51,081 nucleotides of DNA from Pirellulaceae bacterium (GCA_023382975.1 JAHDXO010000069.1:1-51081); one strand, 5' to 3'. Shown: positions 8,750 through 18,840, counted from the first letter of the stretch. Numbers and translations: made by a program. The notes: generated from the letters alone by a model not told the origin.

Positions 8750-9916
8750 TCACGCTTGCGATCCGTTGGAGTAGTCGTATTTCTCGTAGTAGCCGGCCCA
8801 ACGCTGGCGAATGCGGGCTTGAATCTCCGGTTCCAGTTCCTCGTGGCGGTTGGGCCGGTAGCCTTCCTTCTGTTGCAGCAGCGTTTCCAACTCCGGCCGC
8901 ATCGCCTGGAAATCGCCCAGATCCAGCTTCTCGTAGATCTCGGCCACTTGCTCCAACGGATTGCGGATCAAGTCCTCGTACTTCACATCGCACAGATGGC
9001 CCGGCGGAATCGAATGACGCTGTCGTTCAAAGCCGCCGTACATGCGCTCGAAACAGGTGAAAATGTACTCGTCCAGATCTTCGTAGCGGGGAATCTGCAG
9101 TCCCTGGACGTCGTACAACGTCGTCCACAGACGGCGAGTCGAAACGAACAGCGTTTCGGGATGCCGTGCGATGTGAACGAATTTCGCGCCGGGGAACAAC
9201 CGTGACAGTACCTCAACTCGCCCCGTGTGAGGCGGTGATTTCAGGATCAACCGCTTGCCGTGAGCCAGCGTCAACGCCTTGGCGAAAGCGAGCACCTCCC
9301 GCTCCCAGTGCTTCTGGACCTCGTCGGATACCCCCTCCATGTCGAACAGTTCCAGGTAGCCGGGTGGGTCGTTGGGAAAGGCGATGTGCAAGTAGGGTGT
9401 CGGACATCCCAAATTGGCCAGCGCGAACTCGTCTTCCTGCGGGTAACTGAAACCGGCGCCCATGTTGTCCATCGGACGCTTCTTCGGCAGCAAAAAGCCG
9501 ATCAACCGCGGCACAATCCATTCGCTGACCAGAAAATGGCTAGGCGCGAAGCACTCGTAGGTCGTCGGATAGGCGAACTGCGGGTCGCGGACCAGCAGCT
9601 CATGCAGCAGCGTTGTTCCGCTGCGCCAGTGCCCAATGATGAACACCGGCGGCGGATCGACCTGAACCTGCCGCAGTCGCCGTCCGTACCGCAGTCGCTG
9701 ACATAGGTGCAAAACCGAGTTGAATACGGTACAACCGCTGATCATAAAGGCCATCGGCAACCGCAGCGGATGAATGCGAAAACGGTGCCGGGCCAGCAAC
9801 CGGAACCAATCGCCCATGCGCATCCCGTTCCAAAAACGCGGCGACCAAGCCGGATAACCGTGACTGGAAGACTTGCGGCCCTCGGATTTGCCCGATTTCT
9901 TGATATCTGACGACAT
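8750..9916 (-). CDS. Sulfotransferase family protein
   Basis: 388 residues, with the PAPS 5'-phosphosulfate-binding loop GHWRSGTTLL at residues 95-104 and a 3'-phosphate-binding-like strand FVHIARHPETLFVSTRR. These features place it in the sulfotransferase_3 type, which moves sulfate from PAPS to a hydroxyl or amine of a glycan, lipid or small molecule. The acceptor cannot be read from sequence. No membrane segment is convincing, so it is probably cytoplasmic or peripheral. AGAAGG lies 4 bp before the ATG. It is followed by lnt on the same strand and is divergent from the GT-C-like gene, with 130 bp between. Confidence 0.9.
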   Translation of the reverse strand: MSSDIKKSGKSEGRKSSSHGYPAWSPRFWNGMRMGDWFRLLARHRFRIHPLRLPMAFMISGCTVFNSVLHLCQRLRYGRRLRQVQVDPPPVFIIGHWRSGTTLLHELLVRDPQFAYPTTYECFAPSHFLVSEWIVPRLIGFLLPKKRPMDNMGAGFSYPQEDEFALANLGCPTPYLHIAFPNDPPGYLELFDMEGVSDEVQKHWEREVLAFAKALTLAHGKRLILKSPPHTGRVEVLSRLFPGAKFVHIARHPETLFVSTRRLWTTLYDVQGLQIPRYEDLDEYIFTCFERMYGGFERQRHSIPPGHLCDVKYEDLIRNPLEQVAEIYEKLDLGDFQAMRPELETLLQQKEGYRPNRHEELEPEIQARIRQRWAGYYEKYDYSNGSQA

Positions 9917-10046
9917 GCGACCTTCTGAACTGCAATCATCGAAACCGAGGCCATGGGACCTCGGAAACTTGCTTGTTTCATCCGAGTTCTCAGGAATTCG
10001 GATGCCACGTGGAAACCTGCGTTCATTCTAGCCGTCCGGCCGCCCC

Positions 10047-12197
10047 ATGCCGATACCAATCCAAAGTCTCCCGTCGACGCCGACTCCAACGCCGCTTCCG
10101 CGCCGCGAAGCCGTGATCCTTGCCTGCTTTCTGGTCGGACTGCTCGCCTATCTGGCCGTATTTTTCGGAGCCGATGCCGACCGAGCCGAAGCCCTGTTGG
10201 CGGCCTTCATCCCCGACCAAGTGCTGTGGGCCTGGATCGGGGGAGACCCGTCCCGCATCGGTCTGGCCGACCGTCTGTTCGTTGCGTTCTTTGCCGGAGT
10301 AATCCTGGTGCTAGCTGGCATCATCGGGCACTTGCCACTGTCTTTGGTCATCGGCCGTGGGGGGCTCAGCCGCCTGGAAACGACCGTCTTCTCGATTGCC
10401 GTCGGGCTGAGCGGACTATCGTTGTTGACACTGCTGTTTGGACTGGCCGGCGGGCTGCAGTATCCGATTGTCTTCTGGGGCGTCCTTCTGGCGTTTGCGG
10501 GCGGAGCCGTCGCAAGACGGACGTTGGCGAGAGCGAGCGTCGCGGACAGCCAAGGAGAATCCCCTTTGCCGAACGAGGAACGGGGGAGACTCGAGCTGTC
10601 CCATTTCCTGTTGGCAGTGCCGTTTCTGGTGCTGATCGTGCTAGGCGGGATGATGCCGCCCTGGGAATTCGACGTGCGCGAGTACCATCTGCAGGTGCCA
10701 AAGGAATGGTTCCAGGCGGGCCGCATCCAGTTTCTGCCGCACAATGTCTATGGCAACATGCCCCTGGGCGCGGAATTGCACGCGGTGCTCGGGATGGTCC
10801 TGGTCGCGGGTTGGGCCGATTGGTGGTGGGGCGCCCTGGTGGGGAAGACGGTGATGGCCGGCTTCGCTCCCCTGACGGCTCTCGGATTGCTGGCCGCGGT
10901 TCGCCGCCACGTTTCCGCAACTGCCGGCTGGGCAGCGGCGCTGATCTACCTCTCGGTTCCGTGGGTCGTCCAGGTATCGATCACCGGATTGAACGAGGGT
11001 GCAGTTGCCTGCTACGCGCTACTGGCCGTGGCCGCGATGATGATCTACCAGCAGGAGACCGCGTCGGAATCCCCGCGTGCCAGCGCGGGCTATCTGCTGT
11101 TGGCCGGCTTCCTGGCCGGTTCCTCGGCCGCGTGCAAATATCCGGCCTTGCTGTTCGTCGTTCTTCCGCTGGCCGTGTGGAGCGGCTGGGCCACCCGCGC
11201 TCCGCGTTGGAAGGCACCTGCCCTTTTTCTGCTCGCCGCACTACTAGCCGTCGGTCCCTGGTACGCGAAGAACGCCGCTTTCACCGGCAATTCATTCTAT
11301 CCTTTGGTGTTCGGCGGCGCGACGCGTACGCCGGAATTGATGGAGCAATGGAATCGGGCGCACCGTGTTCCGCCAGACGACCTCGGACGTCGTTACACGC
11401 TGGAGCAAGCGGGCGGATCGTTCGCTTCGATCGCTTGGCGCAGCCGTTGGATCAGTCCGCTCGTGCTGCCTCTGGTCGTGCTGGCTTGGTGGAGCGACCG
11501 ACACCGGCGTCAGGTACTCCAGCTTTCCGCACTGATTGCTTGGACCTTGGCGGTCTGGTGGCTGGCGACGCATCGCGTCGATCGGTTCCTGCTGCCGGCA
11601 CTTCCGTGGGCGGCGTGGCTGGCAGGCATCGCCGTGGTATGGTCGAACTGGCGTCCCTGGCGTGCGACAGCGATGGCGATCCTGGTCGCCGGAGTGGTTT
11701 TCAATTTTCTGATTCTGATCTCCAGCGGCGAGTACGATCGTCGGCTGCTGGTATCGCTGACCGAACTGCGAATCGACGAGCCGGCGGAGTCCGGCGGCCC
11801 TTCGCGGGTCTCGTCCGTTCATCGGTACTTGAACGCCACCGTGCCCGCCGGAAAACAAGCTCTGTTGGTCGGCGACGCCCAGCCGTTCGACCTGGAAGTT
11901 CCGGCGCTGTACCACACGTGCTTCGATCCGTGCATTTTCGAACAATGGATGCGCGACCGCGATGCCGAACAGCGGCGCGAGATACTAGAGGAGCACCGGA
12001 TCTCCCACGTCTATTTCGACTGGAGCGAGATCGCCCGCTATCGCAGTCCGGGAAATTACGGCTTTCGCGACTGGGTCACCCGCGACCTGGTTTGGGAGGA
12101 ACTGGTTCGTCAGCAAGGAATCCTGCGCCCCGTGCCTCTGGACATGGAAGCTGGCCAAGGCGAATTGTTCGAGGTGATCGAAGCGGCAGCGAATTGA
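10047..12197 (+). CDS. GT-C-fold polytopic glycosyltransferase-like protein
   Basis: 716 residues with about 11-13 membrane helices, for example AVILACFLVGLLAYLAVFF and LLLAGFLAGSSAACKYPAL. An extracytoplasmic loop after an early helix reads WEFDVREYHLQVP, the Asp/Glu-containing motif expected of GT-C enzymes (ArnT/PMT type) that use lipid-linked sugars. A soluble C-terminal domain occupies about the last 170 residues. Donor and acceptor are unknown. There is no good ribosome site before the ATG. The divergent sulfotransferase could act on the same glycan; this is inference from position only. Confidence 0.75.
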   Translation: MPIPIQSLPSTPTPTPLPRREAVILACFLVGLLAYLAVFFGADADRAEALLAAFIPDQVLWAWIGGDPSRIGLADRLFVAFFAGVILVLAGIIGHLPLSLVIGRGGLSRLETTVFSIAVGLSGLSLLTLLFGLAGGLQYPIVFWGVLLAFAGGAVARRTLARASVADSQGESPLPNEERGRLELSHFLLAVPFLVLIVLGGMMPPWEFDVREYHLQVPKEWFQAGRIQFLPHNVYGNMPLGAELHAVLGMVLVAGWADWWWGALVGKTVMAGFAPLTALGLLAAVRRHVSATAGWAAALIYLSVPWVVQVSITGLNEGAVACYALLAVAAMMIYQQETASESPRASAGYLLLAGFLAGSSAACKYPALLFVVLPLAVWSGWATRAPRWKAPALFLLAALLAVGPWYAKNAAFTGNSFYPLVFGGATRTPELMEQWNRAHRVPPDDLGRRYTLEQAGGSFASIAWRSRWISPLVLPLVVLAWWSDRHRRQVLQLSALIAWTLAVWWLATHRVDRFLLPALPWAAWLAGIAVVWSNWRPWRATAMAILVAGVVFNFLILISSGEYDRRLLVSLTELRIDEPAESGGPSRVSSVHRYLNATVPAGKQALLVGDAQPFDLEVPALYHTCFDPCIFEQWMRDRDAEQRREILEEHRISHVYFDWSEIARYRSPGNYGFRDWVTRDLVWEELVRQQGILRPVPLDMEAGQGELFEVIEAAAN

Positions 12198-12311
12198 CCA
12201 GAACCGTTGCCACGGCCGGCGCAGCGCAGAAGAGCCAGCTCATCCAGAAACGAAGAACGCCGGCGGACACGTACCCAGGTACACATCCATGGGCCATTTG
12301 CCGTAAGTCAG

Positions 12312-12385
<74 letters not shown>

Positions 12386-12472
12386 AAAGTGAAACGGCTG
12401 GGAGTATACTGGATCTTCTGGGTTAGGGAAAGCGGCTTGAAGTCGCCGCGTCGCGCGTTTGGGCGAGACGGG

Positions 12473-13975
12473 TCAGGCGAGCCAGCGGTCGATGACTTTT
12501 CCGCCGACGTCGGTCAGGCGGAAATCGCGGCCTTGGAAGCGGTGGGTGAGCCGCAGGTGGTCCAGGCCGAACAAATGCAGCAGCGTGGCGTGGAAGTCGT
12601 TGATGTGGACGGGATCGCGGGTCACGCCCCAGCCGATTTCGTCCGTCTCGCCGTACACCTGCCCGCCGCGAACGCCTCCGCCCGCCATCCACAGGGTGAA
12701 CGAGAATGGGTGATGGTCGCGACCCGTATTGGCGTCGCGGCCAGTCCGGTTCTCGCCCAACGGCGTGCGTCCGAATTCTGCGCCCCAGACGACCAGCGTG
12801 GTGTCCAGCAGACCGCGTTGCTTCAGATCCTTGAGCAACGCCGCGATAGGCTGGTCGACGACCCACGTGTTGTAGCGCAAGTCGGCGTCCAAATTGCTGT
12901 GCTGGTCCCACGCTTCGTAGATGATGTTGACAAACCGCACGCCGCGTTCCACCATCCGGCGGGCCAACAGACAGTTGCGCGCAAACGAAAGGTGGGCATT
13001 GGCTACGTTCCCTCGGCCCGTGGCCTGGGGATGCTGCGGACGGTCGACGCCGTAAGCATCCAACGTGGTGGCTGTCTCGCCGCTCAGGTCGATCAACTCA
13101 GGCGCGGCCGACTGCATCCGAAAGGCCAGTTCGTAGCTGGCGATGCGGCTAGCGATTTCGGGATCACCTATCTCGGCCAACCGGTTTTCGTTGAGCGATT
13201 TGAGCGAGTCCAGGCCACGGCGCTGCAACTCCGACGGCAACCCGGCCGGGTTGGCTAGATTCAAGACCGCCTCGCCCTCATTACGGAACAACACGCCGGC
13301 GTAATGCGACGGCAGGAATCCGCTGGACCATAGCGAAGCGCCGCCGCTCGAACCGCGTCCGCTGGTCAACACGACGTAGCCGGGCAGATCCTGCGACACC
13401 GAGCCGAGTCCGTAGGTCAGCCAACTGCCCATCGTCGGCAAGCCGAACGTGGCGCGTCCGCAACTCAACAGCAACTGGCCCGGATGATGATTGAATTGCT
13501 CGCTGTGCAGCGACCGGATCATCAGCAGATCGTCGGCACACGTCGCCAAGTGCGGTAGAAAATCGGAGAAATCCATGCCGCACTGGCCGTGTTTGGACCA
13601 GGTGCGCGGCGAACCGAGCAGAACCGCGGTCTCTTTCTTGATAAACGCGAACCGGACCTTGTCGAGCATCTCTTTCGGCAGAGGCTGGCCGTCCAATTCG
13701 TTCAACTTGGGCTTCGGGTCGAACAGATCCAGGTGTGAGGGGGCGCCGGCCTGGAACAGGAAGATGCAGTTCTTGGCCTTTGGCGCGAAGTGCGGTGGCT
13801 TGACCGCCAACGGATTGGATGCCGCGTCCGCCTGTTGGTCCGCGATGGCCGACGTCGGTGAAAATATCCCGTCGGCATCGAGCATCGCGCCGAGCGCCGC
13901 CAAGCCCAGTCCGCTAGCTGCCGAGGTCAGGAATTCCCGCCGCGTGTGCTGAACGTATTGTTGGATCGGTGTCAT
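12473..13975 (-). CDS. DUF1501 domain protein, Tat-type signal
   Basis: 500 residues. The N-terminus carries a twin-arginine-like signal (TRREFLTSAASGLGLAALG), so the protein is exported folded. The body shows DUF1501 hallmarks: NCIFLFQAGAPSHLDLFDPK, HHPGQLLLSCG, VVWGAEFGRTPLGE and HHPFSFTLWMAGGGVRGGQ. The fold is related to alkaline-phosphatase/sulfatase enzymes, but the biochemical role of DUF1501 is not established. It is the last gene of a three-gene minus-strand operon, 19 bp after the PSD1 gene, a pairing seen throughout planctomycetes. GAGGAG lies about 6-8 bp before the ATG. Confidence 0.95.
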   Translation of the reverse strand: MTPIQQYVQHTRREFLTSAASGLGLAALGAMLDADGIFSPTSAIADQQADAASNPLAVKPPHFAPKAKNCIFLFQAGAPSHLDLFDPKPKLNELDGQPLPKEMLDKVRFAFIKKETAVLLGSPRTWSKHGQCGMDFSDFLPHLATCADDLLMIRSLHSEQFNHHPGQLLLSCGRATFGLPTMGSWLTYGLGSVSQDLPGYVVLTSGRGSSGGASLWSSGFLPSHYAGVLFRNEGEAVLNLANPAGLPSELQRRGLDSLKSLNENRLAEIGDPEIASRIASYELAFRMQSAAPELIDLSGETATTLDAYGVDRPQHPQATGRGNVANAHLSFARNCLLARRMVERGVRFVNIIYEAWDQHSNLDADLRYNTWVVDQPIAALLKDLKQRGLLDTTLVVWGAEFGRTPLGENRTGRDANTGRDHHPFSFTLWMAGGGVRGGQVYGETDEIGWGVTRDPVHINDFHATLLHLFGLDHLRLTHRFQGRDFRLTDVGGKVIDRWLA

Positions 13976-13994
13976 GGAAAGCTCCTCGGGCCGA

Positions 13995-16900
13995 CTACTC
14001 TCGCGTCAGGAATTCGTCCAGGTTCAACAGGATCCGCGCCACCGCGGTCCAGGCGGCGTTTCGGTCGGGAACCACCCCCGGCGCGGCATCGGGACCGATC
14101 AACGCTCGGGCTTGATCCGGGTGGTCGACGAACCACTGGCGCGACTCGGCCAACAGGTTGGACAACTCATTCAACTCGGCCTCGGTCGCCGGTCGCGCCA
14201 AGCAGCGGCGGAAGGCAAGGGCCAAGAGCGCGCGGTCGCCGTCCGCCGTTTCGGCAAGCGTTTGGCGGGCCAACGCCCGCGCCGCCTCGACGAACACGGC
14301 GTTGTTCAACGTGGTCAACGACTGCAGCGGCGTGTTCGATGTCTGTCGCGAGACGTTGGTCAGGTTGGCGTCGGGGCAGTCGAAAACGATCAGATTCGGA
14401 TGCGGCGCCGTTCGTTTGAAGAACGTGTACATGCCGCGGCGGTAACGGTCTTCGCCGCCGGATTCGGTCCACTTGAAATTGCCCGCATAGCTCAGCTCGG
14501 CGACCCCCGGCGGCAAGGGCGGGTAAACACTCGGCCCGCCGATCTTCCTGGACAGCAGCCCGGCGGCGTCCAGGCTGATGTCCCGCACGATTTCGCCTTC
14601 GACCCGCACGCGGTTCTGGCGGGCAAGCCAGATGTTGAGCGGGTCGATGTCGCCCAGTTCGGGCCGATGGTGCGACGACTGTCGATAAGTGGCCGACATG
14701 GCGATCCGTTTGATCAACGACTTGCGCGACCATGCTTTTCCGGGCGAGGCCCCGCCGTCGCCGGACGTCCGCCCGAGAAAATCGGCGGCCAGCCAATCGA
14801 GCAGTTCCGGGTGCGTCGGCGGTTCGCCTCGAACTCCGAAATCGCCGGGCGTCCGTACCAGTCCCTGGCCGAACAACAGCCGCCATGCGTGATTGACGGC
14901 GACTCGCGGCGTGAGCGGATGGTCGGGCGAGACAAGCCAGCGAGCCAGATCGAGCCGATCGGCCGCACCGACTTCGTGGCGCGGTTCGAGCGACGGCAGC
15001 ACCGCCAAGGCGCCGGGCGTGACTTCCTGGTCCAGCAGCGGTTCCAGAAATCCGCCGCGTTTGAGTACGAACGTTGTGCGCGGGTTGCTGGCCCGTTGAC
15101 CGATCACGCGGACCGTCAGCTCCGGCTTGGGCGGCTCCTTGCGCCGCAGTTCGTTCAGTTCATTCAGCAGCTTGCTGGTCGCTGGCTCGAAGGTGCTGAA
15201 GTGATCGAGCAACTGCTGGCACTGCGGCTGGGTACGCTTGTCGGGCGGAATCGCCAGCAACTTGACAATGGTGTCGGGGACGGTCACTTCGGGCTCGATA
15301 CCCGACTGCAGCGACAGTTTGAACCGTCCCAGCGTATGTTGACGGCCATACTGTTGACTGAGTTGCACTCGCACATGCAGCGTCTCGGTGGCGGCCAGTG
15401 GTTCTCGGAATCGCAGCACCAGCCAGTGCGGTTTCCCGAACTCGGGCGAGATCGCCCAGCCGGTGTCATCCCGGCCGTCGATCGTCCCGGCTGCCAGCCA
15501 GGCACCGCCCTGTTCGAAGTCCGCTTTGGCGGATGCGAACTCGATCCGACGGGCCTCGGCAAAGTCGGCGTTCGGCGAAACGTCCAGCGTGACTTGGTTC
15601 AGCACAAAATTACCGTGGGCCACTCGCCCCGGGCCTTTCGCCGGCAGTGATGGATCGGGCAGCACGTCCAATCGCAAGGCGTTGAATTCGGCCGCCCCGA
15701 CTTGGCCGACGACCGTGTACACCGCCCGCTCGGGATTCATCCCGGACACCAGCACTGATCCGTCCGGCTGCGGCTGAAATGCGACATCGCCATCGCTCTG
15801 AAAGCTAACTTGGTCCAAGAGATGCCGCAGAAGCGGCGAGGCGGCGGAAGCATCGATCAGCTTGCGCGTCGCTGCTTCCCGGGTGGCGAACTTGTCGGCC
15901 AGCCGAGCCTGTTCGGCATGAAGCTGCGCCGCTAGTTCTGCAATCCGTTCGTCGTGAACCGCCTTGGCTTGCTGATAGGCGGCGACTTCCTCCGCGGATT
16001 TTGGCACCACCGTTGTCTGTTCGTCGCCGTTGTTGAAGAAGGCGAACAGTTGGTAGTACTCGCGCTGGCTGATGGCATCGTACTTGTGCGAATGGCAACG
16101 GGCGCAGCCGACGGTCAGGCCGAGCCACACGGCCCCAGTTGTTTCAGTGCGGTCGAAGCACGCCTCGACGCGGAACTCTTCCTGATCCACGCCGCCCTCG
16201 GTGTTGGTCAATGTCTGGCGGTGAAACGCCGTCGCCAGCCGCTGCATGGGCGTGGCGTCGGGCAGCAAGTCACCGGCCAGTTGCTCGATGGTGAACTGGT
16301 CGAACGGCAGATCGCCATTGATCGAGTCGATCACCCAGTCACGGTAGCGGTATGCATCGGGCCGCGGATTGTCTTTTTCATAGCCGTCCGAATCGGCGTA
16401 GCGCGCCATGTCCAGCCAGTGACGTCCCCAACGCTCGCCGAAGTGCGGCGATTGCAGCAGTCGGTCGACCAGACGCTCGTAGGCGTCTTCCCGGGCATCC
16501 TGGACGAATGCGTCGACTTCGTCCAGCGGCGGCAGCAGGCCGAGCAGATCAAGGTACAAACGGCGGATCAGCGTATAGCGATCCGCCTCCGGCGACGGTG
16601 ATACCCCGTGCTTCTCCAGTTCCGCCAGGACGAACCGATCGATCGGGTTGACCGGCCAATCGGCCATCGTTACGGCGGGCAGTGCGGGCACTCGCAGCGG
16701 CTCGTAGGCCCAGTGCGTGTTCTTCTCCTCAGGCAGTTCCTCGGATTCCGGCCAGACGCAGCCCTGATCGATCCAGGCCCGGAGCGTGCCGATCGCTTCG
16801 TCCGGCAGCGGTTCTTCGTCGGGAGGCATGCGCTGGTCCGGGTTGGTCCCCGCGACGTAATGAATCAAGCGGCTGGCGGCACTGTCGCCCGGGATAACCA

Positions 16901-17147
16901 CCTTGCCCAGATCGCCGCCTGCGATCAGAGCCGCGCGGCGGTCCAGCCGCAATCCGGACTCCTGCGACTGGCTGCCGTGGCACGAGCAGCAATGTTGCTC
17001 GAACAACGGCCGCACGTCGCGTGCGAAGTCGATGGGGCGATCCAACGCGGGAGGCAATTTCACCGGGGGCTCGTCGGCGCGAGCCTCGGTCAGCAACCAC
17101 GGGCCGGCAGTCAGCCAAGCAATCAAGGCAAATCGGGTTCGGTTCAT
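13995..17147 (-). CDS. PSD1 / DUF1549 / DUF1553 cytochrome-type protein
   Basis: 1050 residues with a signal peptide (ALIAWLTAGPWLLTEARA). The planctomycete cytochrome C domain has the haem site CCSCHG (CxxCH near residue 53), with DQRMPPDEEPLPDEAI completing the domain. DUF1549 (about 165-370) reads PINPIDRFV-like and HFGERWGRHWLDMARYADSD. A middle domain of about 450 residues looks carbohydrate-binding-like. DUF1553 (about 750-1040) follows, including NHAWRLLFGQGLVRTPGDFG and VSRQTSNTPLQSLTTLNNAV. These proteins are exported and thought to take part in redox or polysaccharide chemistry. It is the middle gene of the operon, 8 bp after the sialidase-like gene. Confidence 0.96.
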   Translation of the reverse strand: MNRTRFALIAWLTAGPWLLTEARADEPPVKLPPALDRPIDFARDVRPLFEQHCCSCHGSQSQESGLRLDRRAALIAGGDLGKVVIPGDSAASRLIHYVAGTNPDQRMPPDEEPLPDEAIGTLRAWIDQGCVWPESEELPEEKNTHWAYEPLRVPALPAVTMADWPVNPIDRFVLAELEKHGVSPSPEADRYTLIRRLYLDLLGLLPPLDEVDAFVQDAREDAYERLVDRLLQSPHFGERWGRHWLDMARYADSDGYEKDNPRPDAYRYRDWVIDSINGDLPFDQFTIEQLAGDLLPDATPMQRLATAFHRQTLTNTEGGVDQEEFRVEACFDRTETTGAVWLGLTVGCARCHSHKYDAISQREYYQLFAFFNNGDEQTTVVPKSAEEVAAYQQAKAVHDERIAELAAQLHAEQARLADKFATREAATRKLIDASAASPLLRHLLDQVSFQSDGDVAFQPQPDGSVLVSGMNPERAVYTVVGQVGAAEFNALRLDVLPDPSLPAKGPGRVAHGNFVLNQVTLDVSPNADFAEARRIEFASAKADFEQGGAWLAAGTIDGRDDTGWAISPEFGKPHWLVLRFREPLAATETLHVRVQLSQQYGRQHTLGRFKLSLQSGIEPEVTVPDTIVKLLAIPPDKRTQPQCQQLLDHFSTFEPATSKLLNELNELRRKEPPKPELTVRVIGQRASNPRTTFVLKRGGFLEPLLDQEVTPGALAVLPSLEPRHEVGAADRLDLARWLVSPDHPLTPRVAVNHAWRLLFGQGLVRTPGDFGVRGEPPTHPELLDWLAADFLGRTSGDGGASPGKAWSRKSLIKRIAMSATYRQSSHHRPELGDIDPLNIWLARQNRVRVEGEIVRDISLDAAGLLSRKIGGPSVYPPLPPGVAELSYAGNFKWTESGGEDRYRRGMYTFFKRTAPHPNLIVFDCPDANLTNVSRQTSNTPLQSLTTLNNAVFVEAARALARQTLAETADGDRALLALAFRRCLARPATEAELNELSNLLAESRQWFVDHPDQARALIGPDAAPGVVPDRNAAWTAVARILLNLDEFLTRE

Positions 17148-17155
17148 CGTCGACT

Positions 17156-18340
17156 CTACTTCGGGAAAAAGTCGTTGATATCACGTCCGTTGAGCAGCCA
17201 AGCGAGATTGAAGCGGGCCATTCTCCCGCCGCTTCCTTCGAACAGCAGATAGATCCAGCCTTCGCTCGCCGTGCCCGGACGTCCTGCATCGAGCGACGAG
17301 TAGGCAAACGCTTCTTCCGTCACCAGCCGACTGACCGGCCACGATCGGCCGCCGTCGAAACTGGCCCAGACCGTGCCCCGCTTTCGTCCGTCGGGCGAGT
17401 CGATATTGCTGAAAATCAGAATATCGCGGTCTTGCACCGGCAGTCGAACCAAGCCGGCCATCAGGCCGTAATCCCGGTTCTGATCCCCGTCCGGCAATTC
17501 TTCACTGACCGATAGGTCTTTCCAAGTCTCGCCGCTGTCGTCGCTCCACGCGATGTGCCGCCGGCGCGGGTTCAACCCGTCGGTCGACAGATGGCGGCGC
17601 GAATTGTAGTAGATCCGGCCCGTGGACAGTTCAGCCAGCGTCGCCTCGCCAGTCCCCATCGCCGGAAACGGTGCGCTGGTCTTCCACGTCTTGCCGCCGT
17701 CGTCGCTGTAGATCGCGTTGGTGTAGTGCTCGGGCCAAAACTCCCTCGCGTTGCCGCCGGCGTAGGAGCGAGTCGGTCGCAGCAAGCGTCCGGCGTGCGG
17801 GCCGCGCCGCAGAGTGATGCCGTGTTCATTCATGTGCATCGAAGGCACGTTGCCCTTGGCGTCGGGATGGACCACGGCTTGGTCGGCCTGCCACGTCCGA
17901 CCGTGATCCTTGCTGCGGTACACGGTCAACGGCGCCGGCGGATGCCCGGCTTCGACGAACACGAGCACATCGCCCGACCGTTCGTCCACGATCGCCCCGC
18001 CCCCGTGAAACCCCGGTTCGGCCACGGTGATTTCCGGGCCCCACGTCGCGCCGCCGTCTTCGCTGCGGCGCACCTTGTAGCTCTTGTTCCCCCAGGTCGT
18101 CAGCACGGAGCCGTCCGTGGCCACGACCACGTTCGGAAACCGCTCGCCCTGAAATACCTGCTGGACCTCGAACCTCGCCTCGCCCAGGAACGGCGCCAGG
18201 CTCCCCTCAACGGCCCATTCCGCTGCCGTTGTCGGCTCGCTTCCTGCAGCCCCCCGGACCGCAACGGTCCCCGTGGCCAGAATCGCCAGAACGCATACCA
18301 TGCTCCTCGATGCGAAGGGAACAAACACCGCACTTTCCAT
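17156..18340 (-). CDS. Exported sialidase-like six-bladed propeller enzyme
   Basis: About 394 residues from the ATG at 18340, preceded by AGGAG at 8 bp; a longer reading to 18406 lacks such a site. A signal peptide (SMVCVLAILATGTVAVRGAAG) is followed by a beta-propeller with five Asp-box motifs: SEDGGATWG, SKDHGRTWQ, SDDGGKTWK, SDDSGETWK and SFDGGRSWP. ERFPN stands where sialidases carry the F/YRIP motif. In planctomycetes this family (exo-alpha-sialidase, BNR repeats) is probably used on diverse glycans, so sialic acid as substrate is not certain. It is the first gene of the operon with PSD1 and DUF1501. Confidence 0.88.
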   Translation of the reverse strand: MESAVFVPFASRSMVCVLAILATGTVAVRGAAGSEPTTAAEWAVEGSLAPFLGEARFEVQQVFQGERFPNVVVATDGSVLTTWGNKSYKVRRSEDGGATWGPEITVAEPGFHGGGAIVDERSGDVLVFVEAGHPPAPLTVYRSKDHGRTWQADQAVVHPDAKGNVPSMHMNEHGITLRRGPHAGRLLRPTRSYAGGNAREFWPEHYTNAIYSDDGGKTWKTSAPFPAMGTGEATLAELSTGRIYYNSRRHLSTDGLNPRRRHIAWSDDSGETWKDLSVSEELPDGDQNRDYGLMAGLVRLPVQDRDILIFSNIDSPDGRKRGTVWASFDGGRSWPVSRLVTEEAFAYSSLDAGRPGTASEGWIYLLFEGSGGRMARFNLAWLLNGRDINDFFPK

Positions 18341-18840
18341 TATTTCGCTCCTGTTGTCCAAAGGGGTGCCGCTGGTCAGCTTGCGGGCGGTGGTCTCCTC
18401 TAACATAACCAGTCGTTAATCCGATGTCGTCCCCTCGGTCGCGAAAGATGACGACTTTCCGCAGGAGTCGGGGTGTCGTCCAGGCAGAAACTCGTGCGTG
18501 CGATGCAAGATGCGATCCGGCCGGCCCGGTTCAACGCCATGCATGTTCCGACCGAGGCAAGGGCCGGTTCTCGTGCTTGCCGCCCGAAGAACTCGTGCAG
18601 CAATGGGGCTCAACCTGCCAAGGCATTCCCGGCTTGGCAAAGTGACTTGTTGGCGCGATCCAGTTCGCCATGATCCTGACCGAGACGGTCAGCGAGGAGC
18701 GATACCTGCGACGGATTCGCGGTGCGGCTTACGAGAAACACTGCCGTTAAACGGATCGCTTCGTTCCCTGGCTGACCGGGCGAATTGACGGACGGCCGCG
18801 CAAGTTGACAGGCGGCCGCGCGATTCGTTCAGCGCGACGG
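18341..18840. other. Gene-poor stretch holding a decayed fragment
   Basis: About 500 bp lie between the sialidase operon and the lipoprotein gene. The only recognisable content is the methyltransferase remnant listed separately. A loose direct repeat of about 20 bp (AATTGACGGACGGCCGCGC and AAGTTGACAGGCGGCCGCGC, 18783-18821) lies near the right end. Confidence 0.55.
18646..18780 (+). pseudogene. Remnant of isoprenylcysteine methyltransferase-family gene
   Basis: In one plus-strand frame the short text VSEERYLRRIRGAAYEKHCR, a TAA stop at 18748-18750, then TDRFVPWL matches the usual C-terminus of ICMT-family membrane methyltransferases (pattern EERYLxxxFGxxYxxYCxxxxRFxPW). The in-frame stop interrupts the motif and no N-terminal membrane helices remain. 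I read it as a decayed 3' end. The match rests on recall of the family pattern over about 30 residues. Confidence 0.4.

Noticed and set aside
13974..15650. 558-codon plus-strand frame opposite the PSD1 gene
   Set aside because: It is the antisense of a gene with clear family motifs and has no domain text of its own.
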